Positions 55,392-64,000 of a DNA stretch of 64,000 nt are shown here, one piece after another. Positions within the stretch are counted from its first letter, which is position 1. Every line of letters begins with the position of its first letter. The stretch covers positions 1 to 64,000 of the forward strand of contig JAEWOG010000026.1 in NCBI GenBank assembly GCA_023460975.1. The letters run 5' to 3'. The DNA comes from Actinomycetes bacterium (GTDB lineage: Bacteria; Actinomycetota; Actinomycetes; Propionibacteriales; Nocardioidaceae). The position numbers and the translations under genes were made by a program. The notes under the pieces were generated by a model that ran no database searches, was not told the DNA's origin, and saw only the letters and a list, made by a program, of their open reading frames with translations.

Positions 55392-58300
55392 TTACCAGTT
55401 CTCGGTGTCGCTGCCCTGCTGCTCTGGGCCGGACGTCGCGACACACTGCACGGTGACCTGGGCCTTCCACCCGCCGTGGTAGTAGAACGGGCCGCCGTTG
55501 ACGACGTTGGGGGGCACGGTGTTCCACTGGCCGTACCCGAACCGGATCGAGCATTGGTAGGCACCCAGGAAGCCGCCGGCGGTGATGAACAACCGGGTGC
55601 AGTTGGCGTCGGTGCAGGTGCTTCCGTCGTACCCGCCGTCGGTGTTGTCGCAGCCTGGCACTTGGGCATCCGACGCGTCGCTGCACGAGTCGCCCTTGCT
55701 CACGTTCACCGACGGCTCAGGCACAGGATCCGTGGTGGCGGAGGCGGACGCGTTCGCCGTCCCTCTGCCACCGGGGTTCGAGTCGCTCAGCGTGACCCGC
55801 AGCGTCGCCCTGGTGTCCCAGGTGGTCGCGTAGGTGATCACCTGGGACGCCTGCCCCTTGGAGGTCATGGAGATCGTCGTGCCGGCCTTGCGCACGTCGC
55901 CCTCGAAGATCTCGTAGTGCAGCTGCGCCTCGTCGCCGTTGTTGTCCACGGGGACGGTCCACTCGATCGTGTCGTCACGCACGACCGAGGTGATTTCGCC
56001 CAGCCCCGACGTGAGCGGTCCGTACGTCTGGACGTTCCGCTCCGCCGAGACGCTGCAACTGCTCGGCCCGTTCTCGTTGCAGACCTGAACCCTGACCGGA
56101 TACACCTGATAGTTGCTGTCGGTGCTGATCTGCTGGCGCACCTGCCCGCGCTGGTTGGCGAACGTCCGCGCTTCCGCGTTGCCCACCAGGATCGTCACGA
56201 CGCTCTTGGCGCCGCGCGAGTCGGGCACCGTGTACTCGACCACTGCCGTCTGGGTCTGGCCCGTCGGGGTGACCGTGATGTCCCCCCACGGCGCCGCCAG
56301 CCCCGTCGCCTGGAACTGCGCGGCCTCGCTCGGCCGCGACGTGTTCGGCTGCTCCGGCTGGGGGCTGTTGCTGGCCCGCACCCAGTACGAGTGCACCTTG
56401 CCGTCGTACGGGACAGCACTGTCGAGACAGGTGGTCGCCTGGATGCGCACGCACCCCGAGACACTGCGCGCCTCGGAGCCGCCGCGGGACACATAGACGG
56501 TGTAGGTGGTCGGCCCGGGGCCCTGAGGCGACGTGGCACCCCAGGACACGGCCACCGTGGTCTGGTTGGCGTTGCGCTGGCCCGTACGCGAGTCCGAGAC
56601 GTTCACGCCCGAGGGCGCCGAGGGGGTGCCCAGGGACTGCATCGGGCTCGACTCCCGCACCGGGGAGCGGCCGGCCTTGTTCACGGCCACCACCGCGAAG
56701 GTGTACTGGTTGTTGTTGTTCAGGCCGGCGATCGTGGCCGTGGTCGAGGTGCCCACGACCTCCATGCCGTCGCCGCCACCAGCCCAGTCGATCTCGTACT
56801 TGAGGATCTCGGCCCCGGACGACGGCGGCGCGTTCCACTTGAGCTTCACCACGCCGTCCGCGCGACTGGCCAGACGGATGTTGGTCACCCGGAACGGGCG
56901 ACGCGCTGCCGCGGGGACCTTGGCCTGGGCACTCCACTCGCTGTTGCCCATGCGGTTGACGGCCTGCACCTGGAACGCATAGCCGCGGCCGATGTCCTTG
57001 GTCCACGCGCACGGGCTGGTCACGCACCGCTGTGTGGTTCCGGAGCGGTTGTCGCGCACCACGTAGTGGGTGATGGGTGCTCCGCCGGAGTCCTTGGGCG
57101 GCGCCCACCTGACCATGAGGCGGTTCGTGGCCGAGACCTCGTAGGCGTACACGTCGGTCGGGGCCTGTGGCGGACCGGAGACCTCCACGACGATGCGGCC
57201 CACGGCGCGCCGCGACTGCGGCGGATCGGAGGCGGAGACATCGCTCATGACGACGGTGAAGACCGCGCGACCGCTGGTGTTCTTGGGCGCCCTCAGCAGC
57301 ACGCGCGATCCCGATGGCGAAGCGGTCACCCCGGCACCCGAGACCCTGGCCACTGACACGACGGTGGGTTGGGCCGAGCTGAGCCCCTCGACCAGGTACG
57401 GCTTGAGGTCGAGGGCGCTCTCCTGACCAGCGCGCAACTGCTGCGACGGGATCGACAGGAGTCGCGGCGGGTCGGCGGGGGCGACGTTGAAGGTGAGCAG
57501 CTGCTCGCGGCTCTCGCCAGCGCGCACCGCGAGGACGGCCGTACCGCCGTCGGCGGCCTCGTCGACGGAGATGCTCACGACCGACCCCTCGACGCCATCG
57601 AGGTTGACCTGCCCGAGCTCGGTGTCCCAGGCCGCCGAGTAGTCGAGGCGGTAGACATCGCGCGGATCCACGGTCTGCACCTCGCACACCGTGGTGAGGT
57701 CGAGGTCGATCTCCTGCCCGGGGATCAGGGCCAGCGGCGTCTGGTTGCATCGCAGGAACGGCGTGTCGTCGCCCACCTGGACCGGCACGGACAGCAGCGC
57801 GGTGGCGCCATCGGAGGGATCGAGCGGGTCCTCGTTGCCTGACTCGTCGACCGCCGTCGTCACGCGCAGCAGGGCCGCTCCGGGGCCGCGGTAGCCACCG
57901 TCGGCCTTGAGGGTGAACTCCTGCTCGTCCTCGGCGCCGCCGGTCAGGTCGGTGGGCGTGGCGGAGACGGACTGGCGCCCGCCGGCCAGGCGCAACTGCC
58001 CGCCGGAGGGGTTCACGATGTAGTCGCTGATCTTTCCGGTGAACTCCCCGCCGGACTTCATGGTGATCAGGGCATCGGGCTTGACGTAGGGCAGCCCGAT
58101 GCCGGTCGCCGGCACGTACAGGGACGCCGCAGCCACGGACCCGTCGGCGTCGCTCACCTGGAACGGCACCACGCGCGGCTGCGCCCCGCGCACGACTCGC
58201 ATGGTGCTGCCCTCGAGGGTGACCGTGTCGTCCCCGGCGCTCGTACGACTGAGGGAGACGGTCAGGTCCCCGGCGTCGCCGTCAGGGTCGTAGGCACCGT

Positions 58301-61300
58301 CGAGCACGTTCGCCTCGGCCACGTCGGAGTCGTCCGTGGTCCCGTACGCGTCGAACACGACCGGCGGGTTCTCCACCTCCGGACCCGTCGACAAGGTCAT
58401 CGTCGCCCGCGACTCCTGGAAGCCGTTGGACAGCGAGTACACGACCTGGACGGGCGGGGCCTGCATGTCGGTGGGCGCCTGGATGGTCACCAGCCCGGTG
58501 TCGGGGTCGCGCTCGACGCCCTCGGGCGGGTCGATCAGTTCCAGGATCGGCTCGCTACCGGAGTCGAAGTTGTCGTTGGTCAGGGGGGCGAACACGCCCA
58601 CACGCCCCGGCTGGACCGTCACCTGGTCGTCGACTGCGAGAGGAGCCTTCGGCTCCAGGGGCGGTACGACGGCGACGCGCATCGTCCCGATGCCGATGCC
58701 CCCGCGTGTGTCGACGACCTGGAACGAGAACTCGTCGGTGCCACCGGCCCCCGGGTAGGCCTGGTATTCGAGGGTGGACCCGGTGAACGACACCACCCGT
58801 CCCAACCGCGGCGCCTCGGTGATGCCGGTCAGCGTGACCGGGTCCCCGTCGGGGTCGATGCCCGTCGCCGGCAGACGCAGGGTCACAGTGTCGTTGGCCA
58901 GCGTCCGGCCCTCCACGACACCGGGCTCAGGAAGCTTGTTCTGACCACCCTCCGGCACCACGGTGACCTCGATCGTCCCGAGCGCGGTGTCACCAGTCGT
59001 GTTGACGGCGACGTAGTTGATGGTGAACGTGTCCTGCTCCTTGAACCCGGCCGCGGGCGGCGCCAGGTACCGCACCATGCGACCGGACACGAACGCCTCG
59101 CCCAGATCCCCCTTCACATCGCCCGGTGCCAGCACCTCGAGGCGACCCGAGTCGCCTTCTCCCGTGCTCATCAGGCTGAGCCGGTCGCCCGAGGGCGACA
59201 CGTCGTTGTCGAGCGAGGGAACGGCGACGGACTGTCCCGCCCGCACCGTCACCCGGTCGACGGTGGTGACGGGGCTGTTGTCGCTGGGGGTCGGCCGGTG
59301 AGTCACCGTCACCTCACCCGTGCTGCTCTGGGCACCGTTGCTGACGGTGTAGCGCACGCGCCCCGGCTTGTCCGACGTGGTCGCGGACGGGCTCGACAGC
59401 CGCAGCCACCGGCCCTCGACCACGGAGACCTCCAGGGTCGGGTCGTCGACGACTCGCGCGGACTGGATGACGAGGACGCCGCCGGCTGGGTCGACGTCGT
59501 TGGCCAGGGCGTCGACGAGGCCCGGGGCCGTGCCGTACAGGGTCCCGGTGTCGGGCATCGCGACCGGCGCGAGGATCTTCTTGGCGGGCGCACTGACATC
59601 GACCCGCACCAGGCCACGGTCCAAGGGCGCCCGGCCGTACGCCGCGTCGTAGTCGAGGAAGAAGGTCCCGGTCTTCTCGGAGCGGAACGTGACCCGCCCG
59701 GTCGCGAGGTCCGTGGTGACCTTGACACTCGCGTCCTTGCCCTGCAGCTTGCCCGCGAGGGAGAGCTGCGCGAACGGCGACGTCGGGTCGGAGCCGGGAA
59801 GATCGTTGGCCAGCGGCCGGATCTCGATCGGCTTGCCGACCTCGCCCCTGACCACGTCGGGCTCGGCGACCGGCTTGATGGCCTTCTGCGCATCCTCCGG
59901 CTGGACATCGAAGGTCAGGGTGGCCGACGCCGGGGTGCCGTTGGCGTCGGTGACGCCGTAGTCCACCTTGACCGGCCCGGAGCCCTTCTGCGGCGCGGTG
60001 AACCTGATCCGACCGTCCGCGGTCGTCCGCGCGGACGACGCCTGGCCCTGCTGCTGCAGCTTGGCCGAGTCCAGGACGATCGTGTCGCCGTCAGCGTCGT
60101 CACGCCAGTCGCTGAGAACGGGGACGGAGATACTGCCGCCGGCGGGGACCTGCCACACGCGCGGCTCGAAGCTGCTGCGCAGCGTGGGAGCCTCGTTCTG
60201 GGCCGCACCACGCGGGGAGATGGTGATCGTCGCTCGGGCGCTCGTGTCGCGCCCGTCGTCGATGAAGTAGTCGAAGCTGGTCGCTCTGGCCTGCTTGGGC
60301 GCCACGTACTGGATGGTCTGGCCGTCGGGGCTGATGCTGGCCGTCGCTCCCCCACCCGGATTGTCGACGGAGCGGATGCTCAGCAGGCGCCCCTCGGGGG
60401 CGGCGTCGTTGTCGAGCGGGTGGAGCACCGTCGTGCGACCGGCGCGGACACCGTACGAGTCGTTCTCGGCCTTGGGCGGACGCCGGTCTCCCTGCGTCTG
60501 CTGCTCCTCGCTCTTCTCCTCGTCGCTCTTCTTCGTCTTGGGGATGAAGTCGTTCCAGTTGTCGATCTGGGTGGCGCTGTCCACGTCCACGTCCCACACC
60601 GCACCGGTGGTCGAGTCCTGGAGGACGATCTGCGCGCGGTTGACGCGGAACTCGAGGTTGTTGGCCTCGTCGTTGAGCGCGTTCATCTTTGCTGCGTCGT
60701 CGCCGCACTGCACGACGACGGCGCCCGCGCCACCGCCCCACGCGCCGTAGTTGCAGGCGCCGAGGTGCACCGGGGCGATCGGCTGACCCACGAGGCCGTC
60801 CTGGACGGTCGAGATCGTCCCGTCCTCGAGGTCCACCGACAAGAGTGAGTCTGCGGAGGCGATCAGCACCTCCTCCGCCGCGGCGCCGGGCTGCTGGAGG
60901 ACGCTGTTCTCGGGCACCTCGACGGCCGGACCGTCGACGATCTGCAGCTGACCGCTGGCCGCATCGAGGGAGACCAGACGCTCGCCCACTGCGGTGAGCG
61001 CCGTGGGCGCACCGGCCCTGTCAGCCAGCTGGTGGGTCTCGGGCTTGGCGAAGGCCGTGCCCGAGGGCTTGAGCAGCGTCAGCGTGCCCTTGCCGGTCGA
61101 GGACACCGCCACGGTTCCCTCGGACGTCACGGCCAGAGCCGCGCCGTCACCGGCCTTGGCCAGGGGGTCTGCGGAGGAGTCCAGCGCCGTCACCGAGGGC
61201 CGACCGGCCTCCGGGTCCGTGCGTACGGCCCACACCTCACCCGTCTGCGCATCGATCGCCGCGAGGCTGCCGCCGAGCGCCTGGAGGTCACCGGTTGCGG

Positions 61301-61658
61301 GCAACTGGAACGAACCGCCCTGCAGGGGCGCCAACCGACCACCGTCGATGACCTTGGCCAGGCGTGACTCATCGTTGACCGACACGGCGATCGCGCCGTC
61401 CTGGACGACATCGAGATCGAGATCCCCGGCGTCCTCCAGCACCACGCCGTCGAGCTGGTTGATCGGCTTGTTGATGCGGCCGGTCTGCCCGAGCTTGCCG
61501 GACACGACCCAGATGCCGCCGTCGTTGAGCTCGGCGTCGTGCTGTCGGTAGCCGTCCGCGTTCACGGCGTACGCGACCAGCAGGGAGGTGGCCAGCAGCA
61601 GCGCACTGCCAGACGCCACGGACACCTTGTGGCGTTGAACGAACTTCCTGACCGACAT
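55392..61658 (-). CDS. Giant (2,088-residue) surface protein with beta-propeller-like, Ig-like and fibronectin III domains
   Basis: The N-terminal signal-anchor (about residues 13-32, SVASGSALLLATSLLVAYAV) places the rest outside. Residues about 40-370 have repeated WVVSG/VWAVR-type strands like a beta-propeller. About 393-1490 are tandem Ig/cadherin-like modules, each opening with a PxAxPD or ENDSYG-type motif and a DNDxxP-like loop. About 1490-1780 are three fibronectin III domains (PTDVYAYEVSATNRLMVRWA). The last 100 residues are Cys-rich (CTDANC, YQCSIRFGYGQW). Such proteins adjoin MoxR/DUF58/TgpA in actinobacteria. No sortase motif is present. The ATG at 61658 has a GAGGGGG Shine-Dalgarno sequence. 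Confidence 0.88.
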   Translation of the reverse strand: MSVRKFVQRHKVSVASGSALLLATSLLVAYAVNADGYRQHDAELNDGGIWVVSGKLGQTGRINKPINQLDGVVLEDAGDLDLDVVQDGAIAVSVNDESRLAKVIDGGRLAPLQGGSFQLPATGDLQALGGSLAAIDAQTGEVWAVRTDPEAGRPSVTALDSSADPLAKAGDGAALAVTSEGTVAVSSTGKGTLTLLKPSGTAFAKPETHQLADRAGAPTALTAVGERLVSLDAASGQLQIVDGPAVEVPENSVLQQPGAAAEEVLIASADSLLSVDLEDGTISTVQDGLVGQPIAPVHLGACNYGAWGGGAGAVVVQCGDDAAKMNALNDEANNLEFRVNRAQIVLQDSTTGAVWDVDVDSATQIDNWNDFIPKTKKSDEEKSEEQQTQGDRRPPKAENDSYGVRAGRTTVLHPLDNDAAPEGRLLSIRSVDNPGGGATASISPDGQTIQYVAPKQARATSFDYFIDDGRDTSARATITISPRGAAQNEAPTLRSSFEPRVWQVPAGGSISVPVLSDWRDDADGDTIVLDSAKLQQQGQASSARTTADGRIRFTAPQKGSGPVKVDYGVTDANGTPASATLTFDVQPEDAQKAIKPVAEPDVVRGEVGKPIEIRPLANDLPGSDPTSPFAQLSLAGKLQGKDASVKVTTDLATGRVTFRSEKTGTFFLDYDAAYGRAPLDRGLVRVDVSAPAKKILAPVAMPDTGTLYGTAPGLVDALANDVDPAGGVLVIQSARVVDDPTLEVSVVEGRWLRLSSPSATTSDKPGRVRYTVSNGAQSSTGEVTVTHRPTPSDNSPVTTVDRVTVRAGQSVAVPSLDNDVSPSGDRLSLMSTGEGDSGRLEVLAPGDVKGDLGEAFVSGRMVRYLAPPAAGFKEQDTFTINYVAVNTTGDTALGTIEVTVVPEGGQNKLPEPGVVEGRTLANDTVTLRLPATGIDPDGDPVTLTGITEAPRLGRVVSFTGSTLEYQAYPGAGGTDEFSFQVVDTRGGIGIGTMRVAVVPPLEPKAPLAVDDQVTVQPGRVGVFAPLTNDNFDSGSEPILELIDPPEGVERDPDTGLVTIQAPTDMQAPPVQVVYSLSNGFQESRATMTLSTGPEVENPPVVFDAYGTTDDSDVAEANVLDGAYDPDGDAGDLTVSLSRTSAGDDTVTLEGSTMRVVRGAQPRVVPFQVSDADGSVAAASLYVPATGIGLPYVKPDALITMKSGGEFTGKISDYIVNPSGGQLRLAGGRQSVSATPTDLTGGAEDEQEFTLKADGGYRGPGAALLRVTTAVDESGNEDPLDPSDGATALLSVPVQVGDDTPFLRCNQTPLALIPGQEIDLDLTTVCEVQTVDPRDVYRLDYSAAWDTELGQVNLDGVEGSVVSISVDEAADGGTAVLAVRAGESREQLLTFNVAPADPPRLLSIPSQQLRAGQESALDLKPYLVEGLSSAQPTVVSVARVSGAGVTASPSGSRVLLRAPKNTSGRAVFTVVMSDVSASDPPQSRRAVGRIVVEVSGPPQAPTDVYAYEVSATNRLMVRWAPPKDSGGAPITHYVVRDNRSGTTQRCVTSPCAWTKDIGRGYAFQVQAVNRMGNSEWSAQAKVPAAARRPFRVTNIRLASRADGVVKLKWNAPPSSGAEILKYEIDWAGGGDGMEVVGTSTTATIAGLNNNNQYTFAVVAVNKAGRSPVRESSPMQSLGTPSAPSGVNVSDSRTGQRNANQTTVAVSWGATSPQGPGPTTYTVYVSRGGSEARSVSGCVRIQATTCLDSAVPYDGKVHSYWVRASNSPQPEQPNTSRPSEAAQFQATGLAAPWGDITVTPTGQTQTAVVEYTVPDSRGAKSVVTILVGNAEARTFANQRGQVRQQISTDSNYQVYPVRVQVCNENGPSSCSVSAERNVQTYGPLTSGLGEITSVVRDDTIEWTVPVDNNGDEAQLHYEIFEGDVRKAGTTISMTSKGQASQVITYATTWDTRATLRVTLSDSNPGGRGTANASASATTDPVPEPSVNVSKGDSCSDASDAQVPGCDNTDGGYDGSTCTDANCTRLFITAGGFLGAYQCSIRFGYGQWNTVPPNVVNGGPFYYHGGWKAQVTVQCVATSGPEQQGSDTENW

Positions 61659-61710
61659 CTACCGAGAACCCCCTCGTGGCGCCGATCGGCGCGCGCCACC
61701 CTCGACGGGC

Positions 61711-61740
61711 AGACTAATGTCCATACTGGGCCCGGCTCAA
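61711..61740 (-). promoter_or_regulatory. Promoter of the giant-protein operon
   Basis: On the minus strand TTGAGC (61735-61740) and TAGTCT (61711-61716) are separated by 18 bp, a good sigma-70-type promoter, giving a leader of about 45 bases with a Shine-Dalgarno sequence. Confidence 0.55.
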
Positions 61741-61797
61741 ACGTGCGTCGCATGACGAGAACGCCCACGTCACGTCCTCGGCTCAGTGGCTGCGGTC

Positions 61798-61827
61798 AGC
61801 GGGCGGTGTGGGCAGCGGGCGGTGTGG
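61798..61827. repeat. Tandem AGCGGGCGGTGTGG in the divergent promoter region
   Basis: Two exact 14-bp copies at 61798-61811 and 61814-61827, period 16, just upstream of a possible -10 (CACAAT near 61833-61838) for the FHA gene. This may be a regulator-binding site. Confidence 0.5.
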
Positions 61828-61866
61828 TGCGGCACAATCTCGGTACGCCGACATCAGGAGGGGACG

Positions 61867-63231
61867 TTGGTCGCGGAGACCAGGTACGTGCCGGGGTCCG
61901 GCGCGCTCGTCGGAGCGGGGGCGCTGTGGGTCCTGTTCAGCGATCCCGCTGACGACCGCGTCCTGGAGGAGGTCTGGCAGGTCGCCGCCCACGCCTCCAC
62001 GGACCCCACGGCGCTGGACCGCATCGTCCGGATCGTGAAGAACGCGTTCGGCGGCTTCCCCAGTGCCCTGGCCGTCATCGATCTGCGGCACCCCGAGGCG
62101 CGCACTGTGGCGCGCGGCACCGGAGACATCCGCGTCGATGGGAACTCGCACATCCTCACGCTCGGTTCCGAGCGCTTCTCCGGCTCCCCCGACGACATCC
62201 AACGGCGGATCGCCAGCGGCGTCGTGGCGGCCTCTGCGGCGCGCATCAGCCCCATGGCGACCCCCACAGGCGCAGCCACGGCTTCGTCGGGCGACGCCGT
62301 GCCCGCCGGCGGGCCGGGCCTGATCGACGGCGTTCCAGCGGCGATCCTCGCGGCCCGCGGTCCGGACGGACCCCCGCCGCCGCGACGACGGCTCAACACC
62401 GCGGATCTCGAGGTCCCCACGGACATGCCACTCGCCTCCGGCGACGCGGCCTATGCCCCGGCGACGCCGGCCCCTGCCCCGGTCATCGACGAGCCGTACG
62501 GCGACCCCATGCAGGACGTCGACGCTCCCTCCCCGGACCAGGCCGTCCCCGCTCCGGCGTACGACACTCCCGCCCAGGAATACGATGAGGCGTCCCTGGC
62601 CGACATGCCGGCCCCGGAGACGACCGCGGCACGTCTGGCACGACTCGAGGCCGAGGCAGCACCCGCGGCTGCCCCCGCCCACGACGAGGCCACCAGCGGC
62701 GACTACGACGACCACGACGGGTCCACCGTGCACCGTCCGGCCGCGCACCTCGAAGCCTCCGACGCACCCACGGTGCTGACGGTCTACTGCCCGCTCGGCC
62801 ACCCCTCGTCGCCGGCCCTGCCGGACTGTCGCCTGTGCCACCAGCGCATCGCGCCGCAAGAGCCTCGCACTGCGCCACGCCCCGCGCTCGGCGGCCTGCG
62901 CCTGCCCACGGGCGAGGTCGTCCCCCTCGACCGCGGCGTCGTGATCGGCCGCAAACCCACACCCGTGCCGGGGTCGAGCGACTGGCCCCACCTGGTGCAC
63001 CTGCCCTCGGACCACTCGTTCGTGTCGAGGATGCACCTCCAGATCGAACTCCACGGCTGGGACGTCATCGCGCGCGACCTGGGCTCACGCGGAGGCACGA
63101 CCTTGACCTACCCCGGACGCCCGCCCATGCCCATGCGAGGCGGGGAAGCGTACGTTCTGAGTCCCGGCACGGTGGTTGACCTCGCTGCGGTGTACGCCGT
63201 GCGATTCGAGACAGGAGCAGGAGCCCAGTGA
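61867..63231 (+). CDS. FHA-domain protein
   Basis: 454 residues. The N-terminal part (about 1-130) is a compact domain of unknown type (YVPGSGALVGAGALWVLFSD). A low-complexity Pro/Ala/Asp linker follows to about 300. Then CPLGHPSSPALPDCRLCHQR, a likely zinc ribbon, and a C-terminal FHA domain (about 345-450: GVVIGRKP, SDHSFVSRMHLQIELHGWDVIARDLGSRGGT) that would bind phosphothreonine. I chose TTG 61867 because it follows an excellent Shine-Dalgarno sequence (AGGAGGGG) and no ATG or GTG suits. The stop overlaps the kinase GTG. It is likely a partner or substrate of that kinase. Confidence 0.85.
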   Translation: MVAETRYVPGSGALVGAGALWVLFSDPADDRVLEEVWQVAAHASTDPTALDRIVRIVKNAFGGFPSALAVIDLRHPEARTVARGTGDIRVDGNSHILTLGSERFSGSPDDIQRRIASGVVAASAARISPMATPTGAATASSGDAVPAGGPGLIDGVPAAILAARGPDGPPPPRRRLNTADLEVPTDMPLASGDAAYAPATPAPAPVIDEPYGDPMQDVDAPSPDQAVPAPAYDTPAQEYDEASLADMPAPETTAARLARLEAEAAPAAAPAHDEATSGDYDDHDGSTVHRPAAHLEASDAPTVLTVYCPLGHPSSPALPDCRLCHQRIAPQEPRTAPRPALGGLRLPTGEVVPLDRGVVIGRKPTPVPGSSDWPHLVHLPSDHSFVSRMHLQIELHGWDVIARDLGSRGGTTLTYPGRPPMPMRGGEAYVLSPGTVVDLAAVYAVRFETGAGAQ

Positions 63232-64000
63232 GCGCACCCGTCATCCCTGGGTTCACCTTCATCGAGCATCTGGGCAGCGGCGGCTTCGCCGACGTCTTCC
63301 TGTACGAGCAGCAGTGGCCCCAGCAGCGCGTCGCCATCAAGGTGGTGCGCCCCGACGTCCCGCTGACCGACCGGGAGAAGTACCTCTTCACCGCCGAGGC
63401 CAACGCCATGGCGCGCCTGGCCGATCACCCCTACATCGTCTCGGTGATCACGGCCGGGGTCACCCAGGACGGCGACCGCCCCTACCTGGTGATGCGCTAC
63501 TGCCCGCCGCCGGATCTGGGCGTACGCGTCCGGTCGAATCCGATGCCGGTCATCGACGCCGTCGCAACGGGCATCAAGCTCGCCAGCGCCATCGAGACCG
63601 CGCACCGCTCGGGGATCCTGCACCGCGACATCAAGCCCAGCAACGTCCTGGTCACCACGTACCACGAGCCCGCCCTCACCGACTTCGGTATCGCCGGGCA
63701 CATCGCCGATGTCGAGGGCGATCACGACGTCCGCATCTCCTACCCCTGGTCGCCACCCGAGCTGCTCGATGGCACCTCCAACGGGTCGGTGGCCTCCGAC
63801 GTCTATTCGCTGGGCGCCACCATCTGGCACCTGCTGGTGGGACGCTCCCCCTTCTCGATCCCCTCGGGCGACAACTCCACCCGCGCCCTCAGCGCGCGCA
63901 TCCTCCACGCCGCCGCACCCGCGACGCAGCGTCCCGACGTCCCGCCGGCCCTCGACAGCCTGTTGCAGCAGTGCCTGGCCAAGCGGCCCGAGCACCGACC
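63228..64000 (+). CDS. Ser/Thr protein kinase (3' end outside window)
   Basis: The visible 257 residues cover most of a Hanks-type kinase domain. It begins at GTG 63228, overlapping the FHA stop (GTGA). It has the glycine loop LGSGGFADVFLY, Lys in RVAIKVVRP, catalytic HRDIKPSNVL (near residue 131), DFG in LTDFGIAG, and a changed APE region, YPWSPPELLDG. SDVYSLGATIWHLLVGRSPF is the usual helix F region. Coupling to an FHA gene suggests a phospho-signalling pair; the divergent envelope operon is a plausible target. Confidence 0.93.
   Translation, partial: MSAPVIPGFTFIEHLGSGGFADVFLYEQQWPQQRVAIKVVRPDVPLTDREKYLFTAEANAMARLADHPYIVSVITAGVTQDGDRPYLVMRYCPPPDLGVRVRSNPMPVIDAVATGIKLASAIETAHRSGILHRDIKPSNVLVTTYHEPALTDFGIAGHIADVEGDHDVRISYPWSPPELLDGTSNGSVASDVYSLGATIWHLLVGRSPFSIPSGDNSTRALSARILHAAAPATQRPDVPPALDSLLQQCLAKRPEHR

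Overview
The window is high-GC DNA from an actinobacterium. Many starts are GTG, the core gene order is actinobacterial, the tRNA-threonylcarbamoyl (TsaBDE) and NAD(P)HX-repair genes sit beside alr, and a MoxR/DUF58/transglutaminase-like cluster lies beside FHA and Ser/Thr-kinase genes. The gene order and the GGTCGAGCCTGTCGAGACC intergenic repeats suggest Propionibacteriales, perhaps Nocardioidaceae. This is inference; there is no rRNA gene to confirm it.

Layout. 0-7 kb: a seven-gene minus-strand operon, nnr-alr-hydrolase-(GNAT::tsaE)-tsaB-rimI-tsaD, tightly overlapped, facing the glycine-rich tail of an unknown gene. 7-16.5 kb: DUF2332 gene, acpS, glmS, coaA, a DUF559 gene, glmM and a divergent yeiH/LysR pair, with two families of palindromic intergenic repeats. 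16.5-17.5 kb: rplM-rpsI. 17.5-41.6 kb: an accessory block holding gltA, htrA, an orphan peptide-binding lipoprotein, an ABC-F protein, an SDR and a P450. It then runs through gene-poor DNA rich in remnants (sulfatase, ROK, SDR, RidA), a VapBC module, an ECF sigma pair, an ApeA-like HEPN gene, an IS110 element with a possible bridge RNA, and a DUF222-HNH gene. 41.6-50.5 kb: rsmC-like, truA, a truncated acyl-CoA ligase, an arsR operon, pfkB, and the rplQ-rpoA-rpsD-rpsK-rpsM-rpmJ-infA operon. 50.7-64 kb: a cell-envelope cluster (transglutaminase-like pseudoenzyme, DUF58, MoxR, a 2,088-residue surface protein) divergent from an FHA gene and a Ser/Thr kinase cut by the window edge.

How it fits together. 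In many actinobacteria infA...rplQ-truA-rplM-rpsI-glmM-...-tsaD is close to contiguous. Here the same genes appear in the same order and orientation, but truA and rplM are about 24 kb apart and the DNA between them carries nearly all the mobile, defence and broken genes. Several non-operon genes have a TAnnnT-type -10 hexamer 6-8 bases from the start codon and no Shine-Dalgarno sequence, which suggests leaderless mRNAs.

The most unusual signals are a 337-bp array of six forward and six inverted copies of a GCGTCAT-type motif at about 30-bp period, a shared CGTCAT/ATGACG end in three otherwise different repeat families, the IS110 upstream non-coding region, an ApeA-like gene with an atypical HEPN motif, and the envelope cluster whose transglutaminase domain has lost all three triad residues.
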